Source: Acidobacteriota bacterium
Lineage (GTDB): Bacteria; Acidobacteriota; Blastocatellia; RBC074
Length of the DNA stretch: 64,000 nucleotides
Reading direction: 5' to 3'
NCBI GenBank assembly: GCA_018268995.1
Contig: JAFDVL010000053.1
Span: 1-64,000 of the forward strand
The notes beneath the pieces were generated by a model, which was given only the letters and a program-made list of their open reading frames with translations, made no database searches and was not told the DNA's origin. Both the position numbers and the translations under genes were made by a program. This document shows positions 26,578 to 34,262 of the stretch, piece after piece. Positions within the stretch are counted from its first letter, which is position 1; each line of letters opens with the position of its first letter.

Positions 26578-26957
26578 GCATCAGGGAATTGGCGACGGAA
26601 TATCGAGGTGGGGCGCAACCAATAGGTCAGAATGATAAAAGCAAGTGTTTACAAAATCGTGATAATTCATTTACGAACCACCAATAGAATACTTACTAGC
26701 CATAGAGTACCTGCTACCCGCAAAATCGCACCGATTTTGCCCGCTTTCTACTCTCCGCATACTTAATAACCATTCCACGCTGTGGCCAATTCGCGTTAAA
26801 CCGTTTAAAATAAATAACATAACCCATTAAAACTCAATTAGATGGCTTTGTCACAAAGTGAGGATAAAGCGGTTGCTATTCTGGTATAGCGATTGCACTC
26901 TGTTTGTTTGACCCTACAAGCTAGGCTCATAACCTCACTATCAAAAGGAGAAAAACA
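26578..26957. other. AT-rich divergent intergenic region
   Basis: About 380 bases between the HD-GYP gene and the small peptide gene. It holds a short palindrome at about 26720-26740 (GCAAAATCG, 3-base loop, CGATTTTGC) and otherwise no coding capacity. I looked for the conserved core of a c-di-GMP riboswitch and did not see it. Confidence 0.5.
26893..26920 (+). promoter_or_regulatory. Possible sigma-70-type promoter of the 23-residue peptide gene
   Basis: TTGCAC at 26893-26898 and TACAAG at 26915-26920 are 16 bases apart, about 40 bases before the start codon. The match is modest and other placements are possible. Confidence 0.3.
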
Positions 26958-27029
26958 ATGGAAAATATCGAACTGAACATTGAAGAAATGGAAGAAGTGG
27001 TGGCTCCCGGCGTCTTAATTGGTGACTAA
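26958..27029 (+). CDS. 23-residue acidic peptide, RiPP-leader-like, unrecognised
   Basis: The frame begins MENIELNIEEMEEVV and ends APGVLIGD. Seven Glu in the first 13 residues form a probable amphipathic helix with a hydrophobic, Gly/Pro-containing tail. AAGGAG lies 7 bases before the ATG, and a 12-bp perfect hairpin follows the stop by 28 bases, so it looks like a complete small transcription unit. The ELNIEEMEEVV-then-PG arrangement recalls leader peptides of ribosomally made modified or secreted peptides, but no modifying enzyme or dedicated exporter is in the window and the presumed core would be only five residues. Alternatives: a signalling peptide, a small regulatory protein, or a chance frame. 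Neighbours are a divergent HD-GYP protein and a carbonic anhydrase. Confidence 0.5.
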   Translation: MENIELNIEEMEEVVAPGVLIGD

Positions 27030-27057
27030 TTGAGTTCTAACGTTCTTCCTTAACTTA

Positions 27058-27089
27058 ACAAAGGCACCTGCGATATGAGGTGCCTTTGT
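27058..27089 (+). terminator. Hairpin after the 23-residue peptide gene
   Basis: ACAAAGGCACCT (27058-27069) pairs perfectly with AGGTGCCTTTGT (27078-27089) around an 8-base loop. The T-rich tail is short (TATTC), so termination may be partial or the hairpin may protect the 3' end. Confidence 0.7.
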
Positions 27090-27212
27090 TATTCACTCCC
27101 CCAGACTTTTGAATCACCTGACACCTTCTTTGCCCACAATCTCCTCACCAGATTGATTTCTTCCTTTGGCTCCGGCACAGTCTTACCAGAAAATTTCCGA
27201 GGAGAGATTTCC

Positions 27213-27728
27213 ATGCTTCGTAGCTTTCGTGGTATCCAGCCAAGTATTGCGTCACATTGTTTTATTGCCGAAACAGCAATGGTGATTGGAAATGTGACAA
27301 TTGGGGAACATTCATCCGTTTGGTTCAATACAGTCGTTCGTGGCGATGTAGATAAAATTACGATTGGACATCACACCAATATCCAGGACCTCACTATGGT
27401 TCACGTCACAGGCGGATTGGCCTGCACCAACATTGGCAATTATGTAACGATTGGACATAGTGCGGTGATCCACGGCTGTACAATCGAAGACCGCTGCCTG
27501 ATCGGGATGGGCGCAAAGGTTTTGGATTATGCAGTGATTGGCGCGGAATCCATCGTGGCAGCAGGAGCGGTCGTACCGCCAGGAATGATCGTGCCGCCAA
27601 GGTCCATGGTCGTTGGGGTTCCAGGTAAAATTAAGAAAACGCTGACCGAAGAAGAAGTAAAACAGCTTGACCAGTTTTGGCAGGCATATGTCGAACTGAA
27701 GGAAGATTACCTCAAAGAAGATTTTTAG
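27213..27728 (+). CDS. Gamma-class carbonic anhydrase-like hexapeptide-repeat protein
   Basis: 171 residues from the ATG at 27213, chosen for GGAGAG upstream and the standard N-terminus; an in-frame start at 27075 falls within the terminator hairpin and is rejected. Left-handed beta-helix repeats: VIGNVTIGEHSSVWFNTVVRGD, ITIGHHTNIQD, MVHVTGG, IGNYVTIGHSAVIHGC, with the three zinc-binding His of gamma carbonic anhydrases (in VHV, IGH and IHG). A C-terminal helix follows (EEEVKQLDQFWQAYVELKEDYL). Members hydrate CO2 or are inactive YrdA/PaaY-like homologues. Cytosolic; apparently monocistronic. Confidence 0.92.
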   Translation: MLRSFRGIQPSIASHCFIAETAMVIGNVTIGEHSSVWFNTVVRGDVDKITIGHHTNIQDLTMVHVTGGLACTNIGNYVTIGHSAVIHGCTIEDRCLIGMGAKVLDYAVIGAESIVAAGAVVPPGMIVPPRSMVVGVPGKIKKTLTEEEVKQLDQFWQAYVELKEDYLKEDF

Positions 27729-27748
27729 TTTCTTCTGTCCCAAAAGCC

Positions 27749-28225
27749 TTATCGCACTTGTCTAAGTGCTTCATACAAAACGATCCCTGCCGTGGTGGCA
27801 AGATTGAGTGACCGTACGCGATCATTCGGCATCGGCACCATCAAGCAACGATCTCGATTCGCCGCAATTAAATCGAGCGGCAAGCCTTTCGTCTCACGCC
27901 CCAGCACCAGAACATCGCCGGGAGCAAATTTGAAATCGGTGTATACCTGCGGCGCATCTGTCTCAATATACAAAAAACGCGCGCGTGGTAAAGCAGTAAA
28001 TAAATCTTCGAGACTGCGGTGATAGTGAATCTCTGCATCGTACCAATAGTCCAACCCGGCACGCATCACAGCACGGCGATCCGTCCGAAATCCAAGCTGC
28101 CCAACCAAATGTAAGGGGGTAAAGGTTGCCAAACAGGTGCGGGCGATGTTTCCAGTGTTTGGTGGAATTTCAGGCTCGACTAATGCAACGTGGAAGGGGG
28201 ACGGGGTTTCGTAGCGAATGTGCAT
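27749..28225 (-). CDS. trmL: tRNA (cytidine(34)-2'-O)-methyltransferase TrmL
   Basis: 158 residues, SPOUT superfamily. Family motifs in order: PPNTGNIARTC, LGFRTD, LDYWYDAEI, VLVLGRETKGLP and VRSLNLATTAGIVLYEAL, the last forming the knotted S-adenosylmethionine site. It methylates the wobble base of tRNA-Leu isoacceptors in well-studied species. Its length is normal. It lies 30 bases after the CinA-like gene and is probably co-transcribed with it. Convergent with the carbonic anhydrase gene, 20 bases away, with no obvious terminator between. Confidence 0.95.
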   Translation of the reverse strand: MHIRYETPSPFHVALVEPEIPPNTGNIARTCLATFTPLHLVGQLGFRTDRRAVMRAGLDYWYDAEIHYHRSLEDLFTALPRARFLYIETDAPQVYTDFKFAPGDVLVLGRETKGLPLDLIAANRDRCLMVPMPNDRVRSLNLATTAGIVLYEALRQVR

Positions 28226-28255
28226 GGTAAAAGTTAGAGGTGCTTTTCGATCCTT

Positions 28256-29002
28256 CTATGGTGCCTGCGGTGAGCGGAGTTCGATAATTTGCGCGGTGTC
28301 CAAAATGGCGAGTAATTCCTCATGTGCGGCATCCACCGCAGCCTCAAGTTTGGATTCGAGTGTGACGCGCACACGATAATCAGGCGAAGAGAAATTCGGG
28401 TAGGAACCAATGGCAACGCTTGGGTGCCGGGCCGCAATCGCGTGCAGGCGTTCAGCGATATCAAACTCATCTTCAAGCGTGTGGATCACCCGTAAATAAA
28501 AAGGGGCAACACGAAAACGTTCGCGAATCGCCGTGAATTTCTTGTGAAACAGATCGGGGACGCCAGGGAAAATATAAACGTTATGACACATCAGCACCGG
28601 ATACTTCAGGTCTTTGCCAAAGATCAATTCTGTTCCATCCGGCACATCGGCCATTCGCAAGCGCGTCGCATCAATGTCTTCGCCAAAATAGCCTCGGAGT
28701 AAGGATTCCAGCGCGGGATGCCGAATAATCGGTTTATCAAACGCATTTGCAATGCTGCTGATCGTGACATCATCGTGTGTTGGCCCAACGCCCCCTGAAG
28801 TGAAAACATAATCAAAGCGCGCAGATAAATCTCTCGTTGCAGATGCAATCTGCTCTGGCTCATCAGGAATGGTCAGGATGCACTGCAACGCAACACCAAG
28901 TTCGCGTAATTCGCCAATCAGAAAGCGGGCATTTTGCTCTTCAACTTTGCCGCTGAGAACTTCATTGCCAATCACTAAAATTGCCGCAGTTGGAACCGTC
29001 AT
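28256..29002 (-). CDS. CinA-like molybdopterin-binding-domain protein
   Basis: 248 residues. The MoaB/MogA-like fold is evident from ILVIGNEVLSGKVEEQNARFLIGEL, FTSGGVGPTHDDVT and FGKDLKYPVLMCHNVYIFPGVP. This is the N-terminal half of CinA (COG1058, ADP-ribose or NMN-related pyrophosphatase) without the C-terminal deamidase domain, a common short form. It may cleave ADP-ribose or CDP-type substrates in NAD turnover; exact activity is uncertain. It precedes trmL by 30 bases. The start codon follows an AT-rich leader with no strong ribosome site. Confidence 0.88.
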   Translation of the reverse strand: MTVPTAAILVIGNEVLSGKVEEQNARFLIGELRELGVALQCILTIPDEPEQIASATRDLSARFDYVFTSGGVGPTHDDVTISSIANAFDKPIIRHPALESLLRGYFGEDIDATRLRMADVPDGTELIFGKDLKYPVLMCHNVYIFPGVPDLFHKKFTAIRERFRVAPFYLRVIHTLEDEFDIAERLHAIAARHPSVAIGSYPNFSSPDYRVRVTLESKLEAAVDAAHEELLAILDTAQIIELRSPQAP

Positions 29003-29124
29003 AACAATCGCATCTTAAAGCAAGGCGTTGGATAATTGCTAGATTCGAGGGTTTGCAGTTATAGTACGGATTCACAATTCCTGCACAATTGTACTACCCC
29101 TAAGGACTCATCGAAGGAGAGGAT

Positions 29125-30114
29125 GTGTTGAAAACGATCACCCGATTGATGCTGGGCACATTGTTGCTGGTCGTATCGGCATCATTAACGATGGCACAAG
29201 TTGAAATTAAACCCGTTGCCTATAAAGGCTGGAAAAATAACCTGCAAATTTCCAACGGCACAGTGGAATTGATCGTCACGTTGGATGTCGGCCCTCGCGT
29301 GATGCGTTATGGTTTTCTCGGGGGCGAAAATCTATTCAAGGAATTTGCCGAGCAAATGGGCAAATCCGGCGAAAGCGAATGGCAGGCGCGCGGCGGTCAT
29401 CGGCTGTGGCACGCGCCGGAAGATTTAAAGCGCACGTACGAACTCGACAATTCGCCCATCAACCACGAAAAGCTTGGTAGCAACGGCGTCCGATTGATTC
29501 AAGCGGTCGAGGCAAATACGAAGCTGCAAAAGGAAATGGACATCACGCTGGAGCCATCTGGCTCAAAAGTTACGGTTGTCCATCGCCTGCGCAACCTGGG
29601 GATGTGGGACGTAGAGCTTGCCCCCTGGGCGTTAACGATGATGGCGCAGGGCGGCACCGAAATCATTCCCATTCCGCCCAAGATTCCGCATCCGCAAGGG
29701 CTGTTGCCCGTTTCGCAAATCATTACCTGGCCCTACACCGATATGTCTGACGCGCGCTGGCGTTGGGGCGCAAAATACATCACATTTTCGCAGGACAACA
29801 ACAAAGGCCCGAACAAAATCGGGATGGCGCATAAGCTGGGCTGGGTCGCGTATCTGCTGAAGGATAACTTGTTCGTCAAAGGCTTCGGATACGAAGAAGG
29901 ACGACATTACGCCGACAGTGGATCGAATTTTGAGACGTTCTCGAATCAGGACTTTCTGGAAATCGAAACACTCGGCCCGCTGCAACGAATCGCGCCGGGC
30001 AAAGTCATTGAACACACAGAGCACTGGTGGTTGCTCAAGGGAATATCAAAAGACACTTCGGATTCGGGCATTGACAACAATATCCGACCCAAAATTGAAG
30101 CACTTATAAAGTAG
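29125..30114 (+). CDS. Secreted DUF4380 (aldose-epimerase-fold) protein
   Basis: 329 residues with a GTG start supported by AAGGAGAGG just upstream (a nearer ATG is out of frame). A signal peptide ends near SLTMAQ. The body has LIVTLDVGPRVMRYGFLGGENLF, GGHRLWHAPED, LEPSGSKVTVVHRLRNLG and ELAPWALTMMAQGG, the pattern of DUF4380, related to galactose-mutarotase-like sandwiches. Probably binds or modifies a sugar in the periplasm. thiG begins 5 bases after its stop, so the two share a transcript, though a functional link to thiamine synthesis is not obvious. Confidence 0.85.
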   Translation: MLKTITRLMLGTLLLVVSASLTMAQVEIKPVAYKGWKNNLQISNGTVELIVTLDVGPRVMRYGFLGGENLFKEFAEQMGKSGESEWQARGGHRLWHAPEDLKRTYELDNSPINHEKLGSNGVRLIQAVEANTKLQKEMDITLEPSGSKVTVVHRLRNLGMWDVELAPWALTMMAQGGTEIIPIPPKIPHPQGLLPVSQIITWPYTDMSDARWRWGAKYITFSQDNNKGPNKIGMAHKLGWVAYLLKDNLFVKGFGYEEGRHYADSGSNFETFSNQDFLEIETLGPLQRIAPGKVIEHTEHWWLLKGISKDTSDSGIDNNIRPKIEALIK

Positions 30115-30119
30115 GAAGT

Positions 30120-30908
30120 ATGTCATCCACAACATCAGATAAACTTGTTATTGCCGGGCGCGAATTCAGCTCTCGCCTCATCATTGGCACTGGCAAATAT
30201 CGCACCAATGAAGAAATGGTGGAGGCGTTCGAGCGTAGTGGTGCAGACATGATCACAGTTGCCGTGCGTCGTGTGAACATCACAGATCGTTCCAAACCCT
30301 CTTTGCTTGACTTCATTGACCTCAAAAAGTTTTCCTTGTTACCGAACACAGCGGCTTGTTACACCGCGGACGAAGCAATTCGGACAGCCATGCTCGCGCG
30401 CGAAGTTGGCATGTCAGACTGGGTCAAGGTCGAAGTCATTGGCGATCAGAAAACGCTTTTCCCAGACAATGAAGCCACACTTGAGGCGACAAAATTTTTG
30501 GTCAAAGAGGGCTTCACGGTGTTGCCTTATTTTGGCGATGATCTGATTATGGCCAAGAAGCTGATTGATGCAGGCGCTTCTGCGGTGATGCCGCTTGCCG
30601 CACCAATCGGTTCCGGTCTGGGCATTCAGAATCCGAACAATTTGCGCATTATGCGAGAAGAAATTACTGCCGTGCCGATCATTGTGGACGCAGGCGTCGG
30701 CACCGCTTCAGATGCGTGCTTCGCAATGGAGCTAGGAATTGATGGGCTTCTCATGAATACCGCCATTGCCGAAGCGAAAAATCCTGGTGACATGGCTGAA
30801 GCAATGAATCTGGCAGTGAAATCCGGGCGCTTGGCCTATCTGTCAGGCCGAATGCCCAAGCGCTTGTACGCCAGCGCCAGCAGTCCCATCGAAGGCGTCG
30901 TTAGATAG
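30120..30908 (+). CDS. thiG: Thiazole synthase ThiG
   Basis: 262 residues, TIM barrel. Motifs: SRLIIGTGKY, MITVAVRRVNI, LPNTAACYTADEAIRTAMLAREV, then WVKVEVIGD with the Schiff-base lysine, YFGDDLIMAKKL, VMPLAAPIGSGLGI and VDAGVGTASDA. It condenses 1-deoxy-xylulose-5-phosphate, dehydroglycine or iminoacetate and ThiS-thiocarboxylate to the thiazole of thiamine. No other thi gene and no TPP riboswitch are visible nearby; it follows the DUF4380 gene by 5 bases. Length is normal. Confidence 0.97.
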   Translation: MSSTTSDKLVIAGREFSSRLIIGTGKYRTNEEMVEAFERSGADMITVAVRRVNITDRSKPSLLDFIDLKKFSLLPNTAACYTADEAIRTAMLAREVGMSDWVKVEVIGDQKTLFPDNEATLEATKFLVKEGFTVLPYFGDDLIMAKKLIDAGASAVMPLAAPIGSGLGIQNPNNLRIMREEITAVPIIVDAGVGTASDACFAMELGIDGLLMNTAIAEAKNPGDMAEAMNLAVKSGRLAYLSGRMPKRLYASASSPIEGVVR

Positions 30909-30912
30909 ATTT

Positions 30913-30986
30913 TTCAACCGCAAAAAGCATAGGAGACACAAAATGAGGATCGTATTTTTGCGTTTCTTGAGCTTTTTGCGGTTCAC
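30913..30986. repeat. Heptamer-type inverted repeat after thiG
   Basis: The arms TTCAACCGCAAAAAGC (about 30913-30928) and GCTTTTTGCGGTT (about 30970-30983) are complementary, with A-rich and T-rich 7-base units inside. The hairpin could end the thiG transcript; it stops about 25 bases before the aquaporin gene. Confidence 0.7.
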
Positions 30987-31010
30987 AACTCGTTCCTCCG
31001 TACATCAACT

Positions 31011-31787
31011 ATGAACCGAAACACACTCACCCGTGAGCTTTTGGCCGAGTTTATCGGCACGTATGTTCTGATCACTTTCGGCGCAGCGAACGTTGCGCAA
31101 GTCGTGTTAAGCCATGAAAAAAATGGCGTATATCTTTCCATCAATATTGCCTGGGGTATTGCTGTCATGATGGGGATTTTTGTGGCTGGCGGAGTATCCG
31201 GGGCCCACCTGAATCCGGCGGTAACATTTGCGAATGCCGTCCATCGCGACTTTGCCTGGAGCAAGGTTTTTCCTTATTGTGCTGCACAAGTGGCAGGCGC
31301 TTTTTGCGGCGCAGCGACCGCATTTTTCCTTTATCGCGAAGCCTTTGATGCATTCGACAAGGGCGCGCGTGCGGTTGCGGGCGAAACAGGCACGGCGGGA
31401 ATCTTCTCGACGTATCCGGCACCGTATCTTTCCATCTTTGGCGGATTCGTAGATCAATTTATTGGCACAATGATGTTGATGCTGGTGATTTCGGCCATTG
31501 GCGACGCACGCAATAATTCAGCGCTTGGCAATCTGGGACCAATTGCGGTTGGCTTATTAGTCGTCGTGATTGGCGCGAGCATGGGGATGAATGCAGGCTA
31601 TGCTATCAATCCGGCGCGCGATCTGGGGCCACGATTATTTACCTTTGTTGCGGGGTGGGGTGCAGAAGTATTTCGGGCCGGGAATTACTATTTCTGGGTT
31701 CCGATTGTGGCACCGATTTGTGGCGGGATTGCAGGGACGTGGGTCTACGATTTGTTCGTGGGGAAACGGTTTCCGGCGGAATCCTGA
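31011..31787 (+). CDS. MIP-family channel (aquaporin / glycerol facilitator)
   Basis: 258 residues, six membrane helices plus two half helices. Both NPA boxes are intact: GAHLNPAVTFANAV (about 64) and GYAINPARDLGPR (about 200). The Asp after the second NPAR and the longer loops favour the glycerol facilitator subfamily over a strict water channel. Inner membrane; passive transport of glycerol or other small solutes. There is no glycerol kinase gene nearby. Its stop abuts base-to-base the stop of the convergent small zinc-ribbon gene. Confidence 0.94.
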   Translation: MNRNTLTRELLAEFIGTYVLITFGAANVAQVVLSHEKNGVYLSINIAWGIAVMMGIFVAGGVSGAHLNPAVTFANAVHRDFAWSKVFPYCAAQVAGAFCGAATAFFLYREAFDAFDKGARAVAGETGTAGIFSTYPAPYLSIFGGFVDQFIGTMMLMLVISAIGDARNNSALGNLGPIAVGLLVVVIGASMGMNAGYAINPARDLGPRLFTFVAGWGAEVFRAGNYYFWVPIVAPICGGIAGTWVYDLFVGKRFPAES

Positions 31788-31973
31788 TTACGCGGCGACA
31801 GGGTATTGATATTGATTTAAGTAGGGCTGAGCCGCTTCGTAAGCAGAAAGCATTTCGCCTAACTCTTCACATTGTATTGAGCAATACACTTTGTAATCAT
31901 CGCCAATCACGGCATGTTTTTCGTCAAATTCTTCGGCGCAATAAGCGCATTCGTTTTCAATTCTTCTCGACAT
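31788..31973 (-). CDS. Small zinc-ribbon-like protein
   Basis: 61 residues with Cys9, Cys12, Cys31 and Cys35 (C-x2-C-x18-C-x3-C), a likely single zinc site of treble-clef or ribbon type, in an otherwise acidic sequence ending in a Tyr/Gln-rich tail. AGGAGGAG upstream of the ATG is a strong ribosome site, which supports a real gene. Function unknown; small proteins of this type bind nucleic acid or protein partners. Divergent from the sorbosone-dehydrogenase-like gene. Confidence 0.7.
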   Translation of the reverse strand: MSRRIENECAYCAEEFDEKHAVIGDDYKVYCSIQCEELGEMLSAYEAAQPYLNQYQYPVAA

Positions 31974-32019
31974 TCAGTGTCTCCTCCTATTTTGGAGTGT
32001 AGAGGCATCATCTTTAACC

Positions 32020-32053
32020 GAAGTTAAGATAGCATCAACTCCTTCTTAACTTC
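32020..32053. promoter_or_regulatory. Dyad in the divergent intergenic region
   Basis: GAAGTTAAGA (32020-32029) and TCTTAACTTC (32044-32053) form a perfect 10-base inverted repeat with a 14-base spacer, 29 bases before the start at 32082. It may be an operator or a small hairpin; no known box matched. Confidence 0.45.
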
Positions 32054-32081
32054 AGAGTTTTTACGGATAAGGAATAACTCA

Positions 32082-33221
32082 ATGAACCTAAAAACCAACT
32101 CTTTGATGATTATTGTGACGATCTTGTTGCTCGCCACGCCGCTCCTCGCGCAAAACCAGTCAGCACCTCAAGCGCCTGCTGTACCTGTCGAATTGACTGT
32201 CCCCGCTGGCTTCCAGGCGTCAGTGTTTGCTTCCGGCGTTACGGGCGCACGATTGATGACAGTTGCCCCCGACGGCACCATCTACGTCGCAAAACAACGC
32301 GCTGGCGAAGTGGTTGCACTCCCCGACAAAAACAAGGACGGCAAAGCAGATGAGATTATTGTGATTGCCAAAGGATTATCGCATCCGCACAGCCTTGTCT
32401 TTCGCAAAGGCTATTTGTACATCGCCACAATTCCGGCAGTCGTACGAATGAAATATGCCAATGGCAAAGTCGAAGGCACACCTGAAAAGTTTGTTGACTT
32501 ACCCATTTCGACACCTGGCCAAGGCCACATCACGCGCACCATTGCGTGGGGCAAAGACAATCGCCTGTACGTTTCGATTGGTTCGTCTTGCAACGTTTGC
32601 GAAGAGCCGGACGACCGCCGCACAACCATTATGGTCTTCAATGAAGACGGCAGTGGCGGCAAACCGTTTGCCAAAGGGCTACGCAATTCTATCGGCATTG
32701 ATTTCGATCCAAAGACAGGCAAGCTGTGGGGCGGAGATATGGGACAGGACGGACTCGGTGCAGAAAAACCCGGGGATGAAATCAATATGCTTGAAGAAGG
32801 CAAGCATTATGGCTTTCCGTATTTCGTCGGCAACAATGAAGCCAATGCCGGATTGAAGGATGCGAAAGGTTCGATGAAGCCCGAACAATGCACGCCACCA
32901 GCCTTTTCACTGGACGCGCATTCATCCCCGATTGATTTGCGCTTTTACACAGGCAAGAAATTCCCCTCATCCTATCGTGGCGCAATGTTTATGGCGCTGC
33001 ACGGCTCCAACAACAATCGCCCGCAAAAAATCGGATACAAAGTCGTGCGAGTCGTGATGAAAAATGGCAAGCCCGTCGGGGTCGAAGATTTTGCGACGGG
33101 TTGGCTGAAAGACAATCAATTCAATGGCCGCCCCGCCGGATTGATCACGGGTGCAGATGGCGCGCTGTATATTTCTGATGACAACAAAGGATTCATCTAC
33201 CGCGTAAGTTATGGCAAATAA
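32082..33221 (+). CDS. Secreted PQQ-dependent sugar / sorbosone dehydrogenase-like protein
   Basis: 379 residues with a signal peptide (IIVTILLLATPLLAQ). Six-bladed propeller of the glucose/sorbosone dehydrogenase family: VPAGFQASVFASGVTGARLMTVAPDG, LSHPHSLVFRKGYLYIA, TPGQGHITRTIAWGKDNRLYVSIGSSCNVC, KGLRNSIGIDFDPKTG, GDEINMLEEGKHYGFPY and HSSPIDLRFYTG. It would oxidise an aldose or aldehyde in the periplasm with PQQ as cofactor; many members in this phylum are uncharacterised, and PQQ synthesis genes are not in the window. AAGGAA is the ribosome site. A hairpin at 33358-33394 probably ends the transcript. Confidence 0.88.
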   Translation: MNLKTNSLMIIVTILLLATPLLAQNQSAPQAPAVPVELTVPAGFQASVFASGVTGARLMTVAPDGTIYVAKQRAGEVVALPDKNKDGKADEIIVIAKGLSHPHSLVFRKGYLYIATIPAVVRMKYANGKVEGTPEKFVDLPISTPGQGHITRTIAWGKDNRLYVSIGSSCNVCEEPDDRRTTIMVFNEDGSGGKPFAKGLRNSIGIDFDPKTGKLWGGDMGQDGLGAEKPGDEINMLEEGKHYGFPYFVGNNEANAGLKDAKGSMKPEQCTPPAFSLDAHSSPIDLRFYTGKKFPSSYRGAMFMALHGSNNNRPQKIGYKVVRVVMKNGKPVGVEDFATGWLKDNQFNGRPAGLITGADGALYISDDNKGFIYRVSYGK

Positions 33222-33357
33222 TTACGCAGTGATTCCTTCCTGCAACCAGCTCAAATCTTGAGGTAAATTTTAGATAAAAACGATGTGGAATTTACAGCGC
33301 ATCAGTATCTTCTAAACAATTCATGACCTTTAATTAGGTGCCTATTCCTGTGTATTT

Positions 33358-33394
33358 GGCGCTTTCGCTGTTTGGCTGAAAGCGCCTTTGTTTT
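33358..33394 (+). terminator. Intrinsic terminator after the sorbosone dehydrogenase-like gene
   Basis: GGCGCTTTC pairs with GAAAGCGCC around an 11-base loop and is followed by TTTGTTTT, a standard rho-independent terminator for the plus strand. Confidence 0.85.
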
Positions 33395-33399
33395 ATGGC

Positions 33400-33514
33400 G
33401 GCAGCCTGAATAAAAACCAGGTGATGGTTCAACCACAGGAGACAGTGGCGGAAGCTTGACTGTGAAGGAGGGTGAGGACACAGGAACTATCTCCCGTGGT
33501 TGAATCGCTACCAA
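33400..33514. repeat. Weak inverted repeat between two terminators
   Basis: GGTTCAACCAC (about 33426-33436) pairs with GTGGTTGAATC (about 33496-33506). The interior has a loose 7-base rhythm, so it may be a decayed heptamer element. No gene supported here; an 88-codon minus frame is rejected. Confidence 0.4.
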
Positions 33515-33518
33515 AAAC

Positions 33519-33550
33519 AAAAAAGCAGAGCATAACAGCTCTGCTTTTTT
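33519..33550. terminator. Bidirectional intrinsic terminator
   Basis: AAAAAAGCAGAGC (33519-33531) pairs perfectly with GCTCTGCTTTTTT (33538-33550), loop ATAACA. A-tract and T-tract on both sides make it work in both directions; it serves the minus-strand gene ending at 33572. Confidence 0.93.
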
Positions 33551-33571
33551 AGGAATCTCTTTTAGCAAGTC

Positions 33572-33967
33572 TTACCAACCCCAGCGACCACGTCCGCGGT
33601 CATTGCGGCTGTATTGATCAAAGGCCTGGAAAAAGCCTCTTTCAAACCCTTGACGATAAAACCGATTGCCATCGCGATAGTGACTGGAATTGTTTGGATC
33701 GCGTCTCCGATTTGTTTGAGCATCCTTGCGCCCACGATCTAAACCATCCCGATATCCCTTTTCAAATTGTTGTCTGGAATATCTGTCGTTGTACCGGTCA
33801 TTGTATCGGTCATCATATCGGTCGTTGTTACGGTCATTGCGACGTTGTTCCCAACGATCTTGCCCACGTCCCCAACCCCAACCCTGAGCAAAGCTTGCAA
33901 CACCGAAAGAACTAACCAAAACTGCTGCCAACGTTACTGAGCCTAAAACTTTTTTCACTTTATTCAT
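33572..33967 (-). CDS. Secreted Arg/Asn/Asp/Tyr-rich low-complexity protein
   Basis: 131 residues. A signal peptide (VTLAAVLVSSFGVASFAQG) is followed by a strongly basic, polar low-complexity region with RYDDRYNDRYNDRYSR repeats, then a better-ordered segment containing FEKGYRDGLDRGRKDA and FYRQGFERGFFQAFDQYS, two related G-(Y/F)-x-(D/R)-G units common in small surface proteins of this phylum. Function unknown; probably periplasmic or exported and able to bind polyanions. GGAGGT upstream of the start and a strong terminator downstream make it a clear single-gene unit. Confidence 0.78.
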   Translation of the reverse strand: MNKVKKVLGSVTLAAVLVSSFGVASFAQGWGWGRGQDRWEQRRNDRNNDRYDDRYNDRYNDRYSRQQFEKGYRDGLDRGRKDAQTNRRRDPNNSSHYRDGNRFYRQGFERGFFQAFDQYSRNDRGRGRWGW

Positions 33968-34115
33968 AGTTACCTCCAGGTAAGGATCTTTTTATGATCA
34001 CCTTGTTTTCCCGACGCCCAGATATAGTGCAGCTTGTATGCCAAACCTGCGAAATATGCTATACGATTGAAATTCAAGGACTTAGTTTTTAGCGAAGGAT
34101 TTTCGGCATGTACGG

Positions 34116-34157
34116 GATATACGAATTGGAATAATGCACGTCTGGAATTCGTATATC
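34116..34157. repeat. Perfect 12-bp hairpin of unknown role
   Basis: GATATACGAATT (34116-34127) pairs with AATTCGTATATC (34146-34157) with an 18-base loop. It lies in the roughly 300-base gap upstream of the Arg/Tyr-rich gene and downstream of the CocE gene. The gap holds no gene I can support. Confidence 0.6.
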
Positions 34158-34262
34158 TTCTGCGAGTCAGAAGTCAGAGGCAGGGAAAAACAGGAGAAAA
34201 TGAAAAGGCAGAATCATCACAGATTCCAGCATCCATCCACTTATCCTCGCTTTTGTTATCAC

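Noticed and set aside
26578..26957. c-di-GMP riboswitch before the small peptide gene
   Set aside because: Attractive given the HD-GYP neighbour, but I could not find the conserved core of the known classes by eye.
27075..27212. N-terminal extension of the carbonic anhydrase
   Set aside because: It begins inside the hairpin after the peptide gene; the Met at 27213 has a ribosome site and the family N-terminus.
30020..30120. TPP riboswitch upstream of thiG
   Set aside because: Only 5 bases separate thiG from the preceding gene, and no TPP-box sequence is seen before that gene.
33302..33568. 88-codon minus-strand frame
   Set aside because: It overlaps two intrinsic terminators and has no ribosome site or protein-like composition.
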